Assembly: GCF_947491715.1 (NCBI RefSeq)
Contig: NZ_CANLKR010000001.1
Coordinates: 537,427 to 601,426, forward strand
DNA length: 64,000 nt
Source of the DNA: an uncultured Shewanella sp.
GTDB lineage: Bacteria > Pseudomonadota > Gammaproteobacteria > Enterobacterales > Shewanellaceae
Reading direction: 5' to 3'
Within the stretch, counting starts at the first letter, position 1; each line of letters starts with the position of its first letter. This document shows, piece by piece, positions 8,428-17,205 of this stretch. The translations under genes were made by a program, and so were the position numbers. The notes under the pieces were generated by a model. The model was not told where the DNA came from, did not search any database, and was given only the letters and a program-made list of their open reading frames with translations.

Positions 8428-9738
8428 ATGATGTTTAGTCAAAAAAGAGTATTGCTTCTGGGGATCGGCTTAGGTGTCGTGGCCATTATTATTTCGATGT
8501 TATTAAAAAGTCGTCCTGATACTTTCACTCAAACAAATAAAGCCCGATTAGTGGATACAGTGGCATTATCAAAAAGCAATATTGCGCCAGAAATTAAAGG
8601 TTTTGGTCGTACTGAACCAGAGCATACTTGGAGTGGGGTCTCTCAAGTAAGCGGTCGTATTGTTTATCGTAATCCTTCGTTAGCTTCAGGTCGATTCTTG
8701 CCCGCAAATACCTTGCTATTGGCTATTGATCCCACTGAATATAAATTAAAAGTTGTAGAAGCTAAAGCCAATAAAAAAGCGTCAGAAGTTGAGTTAACTC
8801 GGCTTAATTTAGATGAAAAAAACTTAAAGTTGAGCTTAGAGATAGAACAAAATAAGTTAACTTTAGTGAAAAATGAGGTTGAAAGGAATAAAAAACTTAA
8901 TCGAAAAAATTTATTGTCCAAATCGGCATTAGAAAACCAACAACAGAATTATTTTAATCAACTCAAATTAGTGCAGGACATTAAAAATAAATTAACGTTA
9001 TTACCTGATGATCGCCGAATATTAGAAGCGCAATTAGAGGTAGAAATATCGAAATTAGCAAGTGCCGAGCGGGATCTTCAACATACGGAAATAACCTTGC
9101 CTTTTGATGCGCGTATGGCCGATGTGAATATAGAAAATAATCAGTTTGTTCAATTAAATGAAACCATGGTTGTTGCATATGAGTTAGGAACGATTCAAGT
9201 GATGGCTGAGTTTTCAATTGATGATTTGAGGGTGTTATTAAGTAGCTTACCTGCTATTCCCAAAAAAGGGTATTTACCTTCTTTTAAAGGCGTTGATTTG
9301 GCTGCTTCAGTGAATTTAAATATTAATAATCAGTTGCTGAGCTGGCCCGCAAACGTTGAGCGAGTTGCTCAAGAAGTCGATGCTCAAAGTGGCATGATAG
9401 GTGTGTATCTCAATATTGAGCAAGATATGAGTCAGATCAATATCGCGGACAAACCTCCTCTTGGTAAAGGTATGTTTGTCACAGCCATAATTAAAGGGAA
9501 AACGCAATCTCAGTATGTTGTCCCTGAAAAAGCGATACAAGGGAATCAAATCTATGTGATGAAGGCAAATGGCACATTGAAAATAATACCTATTAGTGTC
9601 CTTTTTAGAAATGATGACAAAGTCGCAATAGAGGGCAATATTCAAAAGGGTGACCGACTCATCATGAATGATATTGCGCCTGCGGTGAATGGTATGGCAT
9701 TACGGACATCCAATAAGGTTGGAGAGAAGTTATTATGA
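8428..9738 (+). CDS. RND efflux periplasmic adaptor (HlyD/MFP family)
   Basis: This 436-residue membrane-fusion protein has an N-terminal membrane anchor (about residues 8-27), a lipoyl half-motif, a long alpha-hairpin coiled coil (about 110-210), a second lipoyl half and a C-terminal beta-barrel/MP domain (YVVPEKAIQGNQIYVM). It would bridge the inner-membrane RND pump to an outer-membrane TolC-type channel. No outer-membrane factor gene is nearby, so a shared TolC is likely. It is preceded immediately by the TetR gene and overlaps the pump gene by 4 bp (ATGA), showing translational coupling. Confidence 0.9.
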   Translation: MMFSQKRVLLLGIGLGVVAIIISMLLKSRPDTFTQTNKARLVDTVALSKSNIAPEIKGFGRTEPEHTWSGVSQVSGRIVYRNPSLASGRFLPANTLLLAIDPTEYKLKVVEAKANKKASEVELTRLNLDEKNLKLSLEIEQNKLTLVKNEVERNKKLNRKNLLSKSALENQQQNYFNQLKLVQDIKNKLTLLPDDRRILEAQLEVEISKLASAERDLQHTEITLPFDARMADVNIENNQFVQLNETMVVAYELGTIQVMAEFSIDDLRVLLSSLPAIPKKGYLPSFKGVDLAASVNLNINNQLLSWPANVERVAQEVDAQSGMIGVYLNIEQDMSQINIADKPPLGKGMFVTAIIKGKTQSQYVVPEKAIQGNQIYVMKANGTLKIIPISVLFRNDDKVAIEGNIQKGDRLIMNDIAPAVNGMALRTSNKVGEKLL

Positions 9739-12700
9739 TTGCTTACTTTGCTCGTCATCCTACCATTGCTAATTTATTAATGTTCACCTTTATTTTTTTA
9801 GGTATTGCCAGTGTTACACAACTTAAAAGAGAAACCTTTCCCGTTTTTGAGTCCCCAAATATTACAGTAACGATTGTTTATCCTGGTGCTTCTCCAAAAG
9901 AGGTAGAAGAGAGTTTGTGCCTTAGAATGGAAGATGCTGTGGATGGACTCGATAATATCGAAGAAGTTAAATGTGATGCACAAGAAGGTGTAGGAACTTT
10001 AACCTTAGATTTGAATAATGGCATTGATGTTGGTCGCATGTTGATTGATGTGCAAACCCAAATTAATGCAGTGAAAGATTTTCCTACATCGATTGAACCT
10101 CCTGTCGTTGAAGAATCGAATTGGACCGATCCTGTGATTGATTTGGCTATTTCAGCCAATATGAGTCGACCTGAGTTGAAAGACTATGCCGAGGATATCA
10201 AACGTCGATTAAAAGTGGATGCGGGGATCGGGTTAGTTGATATTCAAGGTTTTTCAGACAGGCAGCTGCGTATTGAATTAAATGAAATTGATATGAGACG
10301 CTTAGGTTTGACGGCCGAACAAGTGGCCGATAAAGTCAGTCGGCAAAATATTAAAGTTCCAGCTGGAACTATTGATTTAAAAGATAAAAGTATTCTCGTT
10401 CGATTTGATGAGCGTAAAGTAACAGCGGATGAATTAGCGAATATCGTCATTCAATCAACACCAAATGGTGGGACGATTTATCTTGGGGATATTGCAACGA
10501 TTACGGATGGATTTGAATTAGAAGAAGATAAAATTGAATTCAATGATAAGCCTGCGGCTATTTTAAAAATCAGTAAAAATAAATCTGATGATGCACTGAA
10601 AGTGTTAGATAAGGTTAAAGGGTTTGTTGCCCAAGAAAGTAAAAATTTACCCGATGGCGTGTCACTCACCTTAACAAACGACACTTCATCTTTGATCAAA
10701 GATAGATTAAAGATGATGGTGAACAATGCGTGGCAAGGTATTTTACTGGTTTTTTTCTCATTGTTATTGTTTTTCTCTTTACGTTATTCATTTTGGGTGG
10801 CAGCAGGCTTACCAGTCGCATTTTTCGGTGGCCTTTATATGATGAGCCTCTTTGGCTTGTCCATTAATATGATGTCCTTAGTTGCTTTTTTAGTGGCTAT
10901 CGGGATTATGATGGATGATGCTATTGTGATTGCAGAGTCGATTGCTGCTCAAAGAGATAAAGGCATGAGTGTTGATAAATCCGTCATTGAAGGGGTTAAG
11001 AAAGTGGCACCGGGGGTTTTTTCATCTTACTTAACAACAATTTGCATATTTGGCAGTTTATTGGGACTCGATGGACAAATGGGAACGGTTCTTGCCGTGA
11101 TCCCTTTAGTGTTGATTATTATATTAACGGTGAGTTTAATTGAAGCGTTTCTTATTTTACCTAATCATTTATATCATTCATTAGAAAAAGTGGGAGATAA
11201 CGATCCCAGTTTAAAGTGGAAATGGAAAGCGGCCTTTTTAAAGCGTTTTGAGTATATTAAAAATAATCGGCTAGTTAACTTAGTGACATTTCTTGTTAAG
11301 TGGCGTTATTTCACTATTGGTACAATGCTGGCATTATTTCTGTCGAGCATTGCTCTCGTGGTGGGTGGGGTGGTGAAATTTTCAGCTTTCCCTGAACTTG
11401 ATGGAGATGTTGCTGAAGCTCGTATTATCCTACCAGCAGGTACGTCACTTGCTGAAACGAATACATTAGTCAATATGATTGTAGCAAAAGCACAGAAAGT
11501 TGGAAAAGCGCTCACCATTAAAAATAAGGAGCAAGAGAGCCTTGTGCAAAATATTACCGCACAATATAACTTAAATGCAGATGATGGAGAAAAAGGGGCA
11601 CATGTTGCGACAATAAGACTTGATATTTACTCGGCTGAAAAAAGAAATACCCTGATAGGGCAATTTATTAGCCAATGGCGCTTCGAAGTCGGTGAAGTTG
11701 CTGCGCCAATTTCAATGATTTTTAAACAACCGGCTTTTGGGCCTGCTGGGCGTGACATTGAAATACGATTAAGAGGTGAGAACTTGCCTGAAATGAAACA
11801 GGCTTCAATGTATATTCAGCAATATTTAAATCAGTTTAAAGGAGTGACAGGCGTACTGGATAACCTTAGATTAGGGAAACCTGAAATTAATATCGTCTTA
11901 GGTGATGCAGCTCAATCTTATGGTATTGATGGAACGGATATCGCCAATCAATTAAGAAGTGCATTATTAGGCCAAATCGCTGATAGAGTTCAGGTGGGGA
12001 CTGAAAACATCGAAATTGAAGTGAGCTTAAATCGAGATCAAGCAGGGAATATTTCTACTTTACTTAACTTCCCCATCATGTTGGCAGATGGAACCCAAAT
12101 TCCTTTATCGGCGATAGCAAAGCTTAGTTTTGATCGCACTTATGTGCGTTTACAACGTATTGATGGCTTACCAGCAATCACCATTCTAGGGGATGTTGAT
12201 AATAATGTGACCAATGGTAAGCAAGTGTTAGCCCAGTTTAGTCAAGACTTAATCCCCGAATTAAATAAAGCCTTTCCTGATGTGAGAGTGAGTCTTGAAG
12301 GTGCGGCAAAAGAAACGGCCAAAACAGGAAAGAGCTTTGCGATTAAGTTTTTGATTGGTATTTTTGGATTATTTGCGATTTTAAGCTTTCAATTTAGAAG
12401 TTATATAGAACCTGTGATAGTGATGAGTGCTATTCCGATGGCATTGATAGGTGTCATTTTTGGTCATCTTTTGCTGGGGTATGATTTATCAATGCCAAGT
12501 ATGATGGGGTTTATTTCTTTGGCGGGGATTGTCGTGAATGACTCGATTTTGTTGGTGGAATATATCCGTCATCATGTGGGCCAAGGCGAAACGGTCGAAG
12601 AGGCAGCGATTACTGCCAGCAAAGAACGTTTTAGGGCGATATTTTTAACCTCTCTCACCACAACAGCAGGCTTATTGCCTTTACTGCTTGAGACCAGTTT

Positions 12701-12851
12701 ACAAGCTCAAATTGTTCAGCCTTTAGTCGTCTCAATTGTGTTTGGTATGCTGGCATCCACTGTGCTTATTTTATTGATATTGCCTTGTGCTTATGCCATT
12801 TTAGCCGATTTTGGATTGATAAAAGAACATCAGCCATTACAAGAAGCCTAA
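9735..12851 (+). CDS. RND-family efflux permease (inner membrane)
   Basis: At 1038 residues this is full length for a hydrophobe/amphiphile RND pump. It shows TM1 followed by the porter motif GASPKEVEESLCLRMEDAV, TM2-6 (residues ~335-500), a second periplasmic loop, and TM8-12 (~870-1030). TM4 carries the proton-relay Asp pair (GIMMDDAIVIAES). TM10 reads GIVVNDSILLVEYI and lacks the Lys found in AcrB at this position, as in several divergent RND subfamilies. Substrate cannot be predicted. Translation is coupled to the adaptor. No terminator is obvious; a hairpin follows at 12886-12924. Confidence 0.92.
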   Translation: MIAYFARHPTIANLLMFTFIFLGIASVTQLKRETFPVFESPNITVTIVYPGASPKEVEESLCLRMEDAVDGLDNIEEVKCDAQEGVGTLTLDLNNGIDVGRMLIDVQTQINAVKDFPTSIEPPVVEESNWTDPVIDLAISANMSRPELKDYAEDIKRRLKVDAGIGLVDIQGFSDRQLRIELNEIDMRRLGLTAEQVADKVSRQNIKVPAGTIDLKDKSILVRFDERKVTADELANIVIQSTPNGGTIYLGDIATITDGFELEEDKIEFNDKPAAILKISKNKSDDALKVLDKVKGFVAQESKNLPDGVSLTLTNDTSSLIKDRLKMMVNNAWQGILLVFFSLLLFFSLRYSFWVAAGLPVAFFGGLYMMSLFGLSINMMSLVAFLVAIGIMMDDAIVIAESIAAQRDKGMSVDKSVIEGVKKVAPGVFSSYLTTICIFGSLLGLDGQMGTVLAVIPLVLIIILTVSLIEAFLILPNHLYHSLEKVGDNDPSLKWKWKAAFLKRFEYIKNNRLVNLVTFLVKWRYFTIGTMLALFLSSIALVVGGVVKFSAFPELDGDVAEARIILPAGTSLAETNTLVNMIVAKAQKVGKALTIKNKEQESLVQNITAQYNLNADDGEKGAHVATIRLDIYSAEKRNTLIGQFISQWRFEVGEVAAPISMIFKQPAFGPAGRDIEIRLRGENLPEMKQASMYIQQYLNQFKGVTGVLDNLRLGKPEINIVLGDAAQSYGIDGTDIANQLRSALLGQIADRVQVGTENIEIEVSLNRDQAGNISTLLNFPIMLADGTQIPLSAIAKLSFDRTYVRLQRIDGLPAITILGDVDNNVTNGKQVLAQFSQDLIPELNKAFPDVRVSLEGAAKETAKTGKSFAIKFLIGIFGLFAILSFQFRSYIEPVIVMSAIPMALIGVIFGHLLLGYDLSMPSMMGFISLAGIVVNDSILLVEYIRHHVGQGETVEEAAITASKERFRAIFLTSLTTTAGLLPLLLETSLQAQIVQPLVVSIVFGMLASTVLILLILPCAYAILADFGLIKEHQPLQEA

Positions 12852-12885
12852 GGGTTTTGATATGATGTGAAAATAATACAAGTGA

Positions 12886-12924
12886 CAATAAGTACAGTTA
12901 AAAGCAAGATGACTGTGCTTATTG
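12886..12924 (+). terminator. Hairpin after the RND operon
   Basis: CAATAAGTACAGT (12886-12898) pairs with ACTGTGCTTATTG (12912-12924), with one wobble pair. It lacks a T-run, so termination here would be inefficient or Rho-assisted. Confidence 0.45.
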
Positions 12925-13026
12925 CCATATATGAGTAATATATTATTTAATTAACTTGTATTTGGGGCAAAGAGTGTCAGTATAACGATAATATTAATCT
13001 TTTTTATCTGTATTTGAGCCTTTAAT

Positions 13027-14232
13027 CTAAAAATCACTTTTTGGATACTTGTGTTTTAGAGCCTCTAAAATCGCTTCGGCTTCTTCTTCTGGTGTCATTT
13101 TTCCACTATCGAGTTCCAGATCATTGGCGATATCTTTATGCATTTGCAAAAATAATCCAATAGTATGCCCAGGAAAGCGATTCCCTCGTTTTCTCTCATG
13201 GGCGAGTAGGGTATTGTTATCAGCATTAACCGCCACCCAAAAAGTTGGTAAATCTTCCAGTACAGCTTTGGCCTCTAAGTATTCATCTTTAAAGGAAAAA
13301 ACTTGATCAGAAATTACATTAATGCCACATTGAGAGATAAATTTTATGGCATGAAAGTGTGCACTCAGTGCTAATCTTGCCAGTGTTCCTAATTGTACTG
13401 TGGCATAGTGATAGGGGTTATTGATATTGGGGCCAGGCATGATTAAATAAAAGCCTAGTGATTGTTCAGGTTTAGGTTTGAAATGTTTGGTTTCTTCGGG
13501 AGTAATGGGAATACCTAAATATTTTGGGGCGAGCATAGTGACCACATTATCAATGCCAAATTGAATACAAGGAGACTGCATTTTTTTTTGAAGTGTCTTA
13601 CACAGTGTACTTTTTCCTGCGCTGGTGGTACCAGCAATTAAAATAATATGACCTAGTGTGTTTGCTTTTTGGGTGAAAGATAACGGTACCCATCTTGAGG
13701 CGGGGTTTTCTCTTAATGGTCTGTCAAGCAGGTATTGGGTGATTTGATCGGCACACTGCTTAGGACTGTTTTCGCTGGTATCAAGTTCAAGTTGATATTC
13801 TATTCCCATGAGCATTTCTTGAGCGATTTTAAGAGTGCTTCCTTCTGGCCTTGGGCCTGTTTCTTTTTCATCTTTGACTCGCTCTTGTTCATTGCGCGTG
13901 ACGTTTACCCAAGTGATATCAAGATCATTAAGAAAAGATTGTAATTGTGAGAGGTATTTTTCATAAGTGATACAATGATCGACAATGACATGGCAGCCGC
14001 CTTTTGCCATTCCAGTAATGGCGGCGTGTAATGCGGTTAAGTCGTTATTGTCTTGTTTATCATCGAGTCCTAAGGGTTGATGTTCGGGCTCGGCTCTCAT
14101 TATGGTATAGAAATCTCTCATACCTAAGGTAAAGAAGGGTTGGTGGCTGTGTCGTTGAAATTGCTCAATAACAGCTTGTTTTCTAGAGTATGGGGCACCA
14201 TTGAGGATCACGACCATGCCTGCGCATGCCAT
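13027..14232 (-). CDS. Tandem chloramphenicol-phosphotransferase-like P-loop protein
   Basis: The protein contains two copies of a CPT-like nucleoside-triphosphatase fold. The N-terminal copy (about 1-170) begins VVILNGAPYSRKQAV, a P-loop that has lost the GK[ST] signature. The C-terminal copy (about 195-401) begins IILIAGTTSAGKSTL, an intact Walker A. Both keep the later FG-x-D, 'VI[SV]D' and 'TFWV/ITWVNV' strands of the family. Family members transfer phosphate to small molecules, including chloramphenicol; the substrate here is unknown and resistance should not be assumed. Single-domain members are about 180-200 residues, so this is a fused duplication with one dead site. AAGGAAA precedes ATG 14232. 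It is monocistronic. Confidence 0.78.
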   Translation of the reverse strand: MACAGMVVILNGAPYSRKQAVIEQFQRHSHQPFFTLGMRDFYTIMRAEPEHQPLGLDDKQDNNDLTALHAAITGMAKGGCHVIVDHCITYEKYLSQLQSFLNDLDITWVNVTRNEQERVKDEKETGPRPEGSTLKIAQEMLMGIEYQLELDTSENSPKQCADQITQYLLDRPLRENPASRWVPLSFTQKANTLGHIILIAGTTSAGKSTLCKTLQKKMQSPCIQFGIDNVVTMLAPKYLGIPITPEETKHFKPKPEQSLGFYLIMPGPNINNPYHYATVQLGTLARLALSAHFHAIKFISQCGINVISDQVFSFKDEYLEAKAVLEDLPTFWVAVNADNNTLLAHERKRGNRFPGHTIGLFLQMHKDIANDLELDSGKMTPEEEAEAILEALKHKYPKSDF

Positions 14233-14331
14233 AACAGTTTCCTTCTGCTGTGAGTCTTCATTGCAATTGTAGTCGAAATGTATGGATTTTCATGGAAGGA
14301 ACTTTCGTTAATGGGTTATTCAGCTTCTTAA

Positions 14332-14353
14332 GCCGTCTAAGTGATCAGACGGC
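14332..14353. terminator. GC-rich hairpin between two minus-strand genes
   Basis: GCCGTCT (14332-14338) and AGACGGC (14347-14353) form a 7-bp stem with an 8-nt loop, 16 bp beyond the stop codon of the histidine phosphatase. The following bases on the minus strand are only weakly T-rich. Confidence 0.5.
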
Positions 14354-14368
14354 ATTAATTTTAAGTGA

Positions 14369-14920
14369 TTAACTGTCACTACTGAGTATTTCAAGGATGG
14401 GAGTGTCTTGGTTAAAGTGGATAAGAAAAAGTTGCCCGAATTCGTGCTCAGATAAAATAATACTCGGTTGATAATTAAAACGATATTTTCCTAGACTGAC
14501 GTTAAAATGGATCCCTAAGTCTTGCAATATGCTGGGAACCGTATTGGAATGTCCTGCAATAACCAAGGTTTGGTTACAATAGTTATTTTTTATTTGATGG
14601 ATGAATGTATCCTGCTCTCTTGGATCGTATTCGGTAATAACAAGATTTTTATGTTGGCTGAGTGGAGCCAGTGTCTGTTTCGTTCGATTGTATGGTGTGG
14701 AAAATAAGTGGTTAATATTGACGTCAGCTAATATATCTGCGATTCGTTGGGCTCGTGCTTGTCCTTGTTCAGACAGGTTGGGATCGTGATTGTTTTTTTC
14801 ATCTTGCTTTTCTGCATGGCGAGTAATGTAGAGGCTGTTAGGTAGGCAAGTGGCAAATGCTATGGGTGTGGTTAAAGCATAAATGATAGCAGCAATGCCA
14901 AATGTCAGAAGTGGTTTCAT
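14369..14920 (-). CDS. Secreted histidine-phosphatase (SixA/PGM-like) protein
   Basis: A signal peptide (about 1-23, MKPLLTFGIAAIIYALTTPI then AFA) precedes a compact histidine phosphatase domain. YITRHAEKQ contains the phospho-accepting RHxE motif. TPYNRTKQT supplies the second Arg and VIAGHSNT the second catalytic His. It probably acts in the periplasm on an unknown phosphoester. AAGGAC precedes ATG 14920 at good spacing. It stands alone between the kinase-like gene and the double-barrel outer-membrane gene. Confidence 0.83.
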   Translation of the reverse strand: MKPLLTFGIAAIIYALTTPIAFATCLPNSLYITRHAEKQDEKNNHDPNLSEQGQARAQRIADILADVNINHLFSTPYNRTKQTLAPLSQHKNLVITEYDPREQDTFIHQIKNNYCNQTLVIAGHSNTVPSILQDLGIHFNVSLGKYRFNYQPSIILSEHEFGQLFLIHFNQDTPILEILSSDS

Positions 14921-15230
14921 GAAGCGTCCTTGGATACGTATTGTTATTCCGTTTGGAGTCGTTAATCTATTATTGAAGCATTCACTAATAATTGTCCAGC
15001 ATCTTTAAATATCACGGGTATAGTGAAATAAAAGAAATATATAAAAAAGAACTAAGATTAATGACTTAGTAAGGAATGAACAATGAAAATTTAAATTAAA
15101 ATTCAGGATAGATATTTCTCAAACCTGCACTATATTTATTTTGTGTTTTACTGACTTGTTCAAGGCACTATTGTTCAAGGCTCTAGGTAAAACGATGGAT
15201 GTTGATAATAAATATATAGGGATGAATGAA

Positions 15231-16598
15231 ATGAAAAAACGCATAGCTGTTGCTTTGATTTTACCGTGTTCTCTAATGTGCCATTCGTTATATGCTGAAG
15301 ATGCTCATGATCATGGGCCTAAATCTCCACCACCTCCACCGCCAAATTTCGTACCTAATGGATTTTATGTCACTGCATCAGCAGGTACCAGTTATTTAGA
15401 ATCCCAACGAAGTATTGCTGATGAGGCGTATAATGGCGTGGGCATTGTTACCTATGATTATGGGTTTAATGCTGGAATAAGCTTAGGAAAACAAGTGGGA
15501 CCATGGCGCTTTGAAGCACAGATGACGTATTTATATAATGACATTGACAAAGTGTTTGATATTGATCAAGGCAATCAACAAGAAGGTGTATGGTACGGAC
15601 TCAATGTATTGCGTGACTTTCCTATTAGTAAACATTGGATCCCTTATGCTGGCTTTGGTCTCGGGGGGATCACCATGAACAATGATTTTGGTGATACGAG
15701 TGTATATAGTGACTCTCAGGCGGGAACTGTCGGTGTTGTCAGCAATGAGCCTGGATCTGATACTGCTTTTGCTTATCAAGCGACACTGGGGATTGCTTAT
15801 CAACCTATTCCTGAGATGCGCCTGTTAGCGGAAGTGAGGCATATTGGTTCAAGTAAAATGACAAATTGGACGCGAAGTTCTGCAGATGATGTTGAGAGTT
15901 ACTATGAGTCCACTTTATTTAATTTAGGCTTGACGTATTATTTTGATGGTGTGCCTAAGTATAAACCCACTCCACCACCGCCACCAGCAAATCAATCATT
16001 ATTTTACATGAGTTTATCTGGAGGGGCGAGCTATCTGCTTGAGCAAATTTCAACCCCTGACAATGGTGTTGTGGGTGTTAAAACCGAATATGATGCGGGC
16101 TATAACGTTGGAGCGAGTCTGGGTCTGAAATATAACAATTGGCGCACAGAGCTACAGTTTACGTATCTGAGTGATGAAATGGACAAAGTTGATGATATTA
16201 CTCAAGGTAATAAAATGTCAGGTAATTGGTATGGTATCAATGTATTACATGATTTCCCATTGGGGAGTGCTTGGATCCCCTATGGAGGTTTAGGCGTGGG
16301 CTTAGTCGATATGGAAACAAAATACGATGACAGTATTTATTTGAAGACTTCTGCTGCTACTTCCGAAATGGTCAGTATGAGTAATAAATCAGATACGTCA
16401 GTTGCTTATCAGGCGATAGTGGGGATTGGTTTTCAAGCCAGTGAGAGTATGCGTATATTTGGCGAGTACCGTCACTTACGAGCACCTGAGATTAAATCAT
16501 CTGTCTTAACGACGACAGAAGGTTATGAATATGACTTGAAAACGGCCTATCAAAATAATTTATTTAATATTGGTATGAGTTATACCTTTGGTATGTAA
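15231..16598 (+). CDS. Outer-membrane protein with two tandem beta-barrel domains
   Basis: The predicted product has a signal peptide (1-22, ending SLYA), then a His/Pro-rich spacer with six prolines and a first ~200-residue OmpA/OmpX-type barrel. A KPTPPPPPA linker near residue 247 leads to a second homologous barrel ending in YTFGM. The barrels are clearly duplicates: GFNAGISLG/GYNVGASLG, DIDKVFDIDQGNQ/EMDKVDDITQGNK, WYGLNVLRDFPI/WYGINVLHDFPL, WIPYAGFGLG/WIPYGGLGVG. Each could form a separate 8-strand barrel. ATG 15231 is chosen because it starts the signal peptide and AGGG lies 9 bp upstream; earlier in-frame starts add a non-secretory extension. Function is unknown; surface adhesion or envelope structure is likely. 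Confidence 0.82.
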   Translation: MKKRIAVALILPCSLMCHSLYAEDAHDHGPKSPPPPPPNFVPNGFYVTASAGTSYLESQRSIADEAYNGVGIVTYDYGFNAGISLGKQVGPWRFEAQMTYLYNDIDKVFDIDQGNQQEGVWYGLNVLRDFPISKHWIPYAGFGLGGITMNNDFGDTSVYSDSQAGTVGVVSNEPGSDTAFAYQATLGIAYQPIPEMRLLAEVRHIGSSKMTNWTRSSADDVESYYESTLFNLGLTYYFDGVPKYKPTPPPPPANQSLFYMSLSGGASYLLEQISTPDNGVVGVKTEYDAGYNVGASLGLKYNNWRTELQFTYLSDEMDKVDDITQGNKMSGNWYGINVLHDFPLGSAWIPYGGLGVGLVDMETKYDDSIYLKTSAATSEMVSMSNKSDTSVAYQAIVGIGFQASESMRIFGEYRHLRAPEIKSSVLTTTEGYEYDLKTAYQNNLFNIGMSYTFGM

Positions 16599-16628
16599 TT
16601 TTCTAAGACTGTTTCCATCATGAAAGAG

Positions 16629-16662
16629 AAGCCAACCTTAAGTCAGGTTGGCTCTTTCGTTT
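16629..16662. terminator. Bidirectional terminator between the barrel gene and cueR
   Basis: GCCAACCT (16631-16638) pairs with AGGTTGGC (16645-16652). A T-rich tract follows on the plus strand to 16665. The hairpin overlaps the cueR stop codon at 16643, so it serves the plus-strand gene mainly. Confidence 0.8.
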
Positions 16663-17074
16663 TTTGGTGGGGCTGTTGAGTCGTCGGTATCTCTTGGCTC
16701 AGCCCTGTTAGAATAGCACAGTTAGGTTGTTCTCCTCCTTCGCAATCGTGCACAAGATGACTGAGCTGTTCCTCCAGTATTGTGAGTTGTGCGATTTTAT
16801 TGCTAATGGCGGTCAAATGCTGCTTAGCGAGTGCTTTAACATCTCTAGCTTGACGAGATTGATCCATTTTTAAATCAAGTAATGCGCGGCAATCATCGAG
16901 GGTAAAACCTAATGAGCGACAATGATGAACAAAAGACAATGCGTCGACATGTGAGGAAGTATACTCTCGATAGCCATTGGTACCTCGTTGTCCTTTCACA
17001 AGGCCAATATCATGATAATACCGAATACTTTTTACCGATAATCCCGTGGTTTTCGCGACATGACCTATTTTCAT
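16643..17074 (-). CDS. cueR: Cu(I)-responsive MerR-family regulator CueR
   Basis: This 143-residue MerR protein has the N-terminal winged HTH (MKIGHVAKTTGLSVKSIRYYHDIGLV), a dimerisation helix and the C-terminal metal-binding loop DCEGGEQPNC. The two Cys are separated by seven residues, the spacing used by CueR-type monovalent-metal sensors. It senses cytoplasmic Cu(I)/Ag(I) and activates copA by untwisting a promoter with an overlong spacer. It is transcribed divergently from copA, and the predicted site lies between the genes. Confidence 0.92.
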   Translation of the reverse strand: MKIGHVAKTTGLSVKSIRYYHDIGLVKGQRGTNGYREYTSSHVDALSFVHHCRSLGFTLDDCRALLDLKMDQSRQARDVKALAKQHLTAISNKIAQLTILEEQLSHLVHDCEGGEQPNCAILTGLSQEIPTTQQPHQKTKEPT

Positions 17075-17124
17075 GATGACTTTTCTTATTGATTAAGTGA
17101 AGTCTACACTATAGCAAAAAAAGT

Positions 17125-17155
17125 TTGACTCTCCCATTAGGGGAGACAATACACT
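17125..17155 (+). promoter_or_regulatory. MerR-type copA promoter with CueR operator
   Basis: TTGACT (17125-17130) and TACACT (17150-17155) are separated by exactly 19 bp, the distinctive overlong spacer of MerR-family promoters. The spacer contains the near-palindrome CTCTCCC-ATTA-GGGGAGA. Position between divergent cueR and copA fits CueR activation. Confidence 0.88.
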
Positions 17156-17205
17156 GATGATATCGTAAACATAAATTGAGTGTTATTCATCAATAAGGAG
17201 GCCAT

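Noticed and set aside
13027..14232. Calling the tandem kinase a chloramphenicol resistance gene
   Set aside because: Family similarity does not set substrate, and the architecture differs from known CPT; resistance is not supported.
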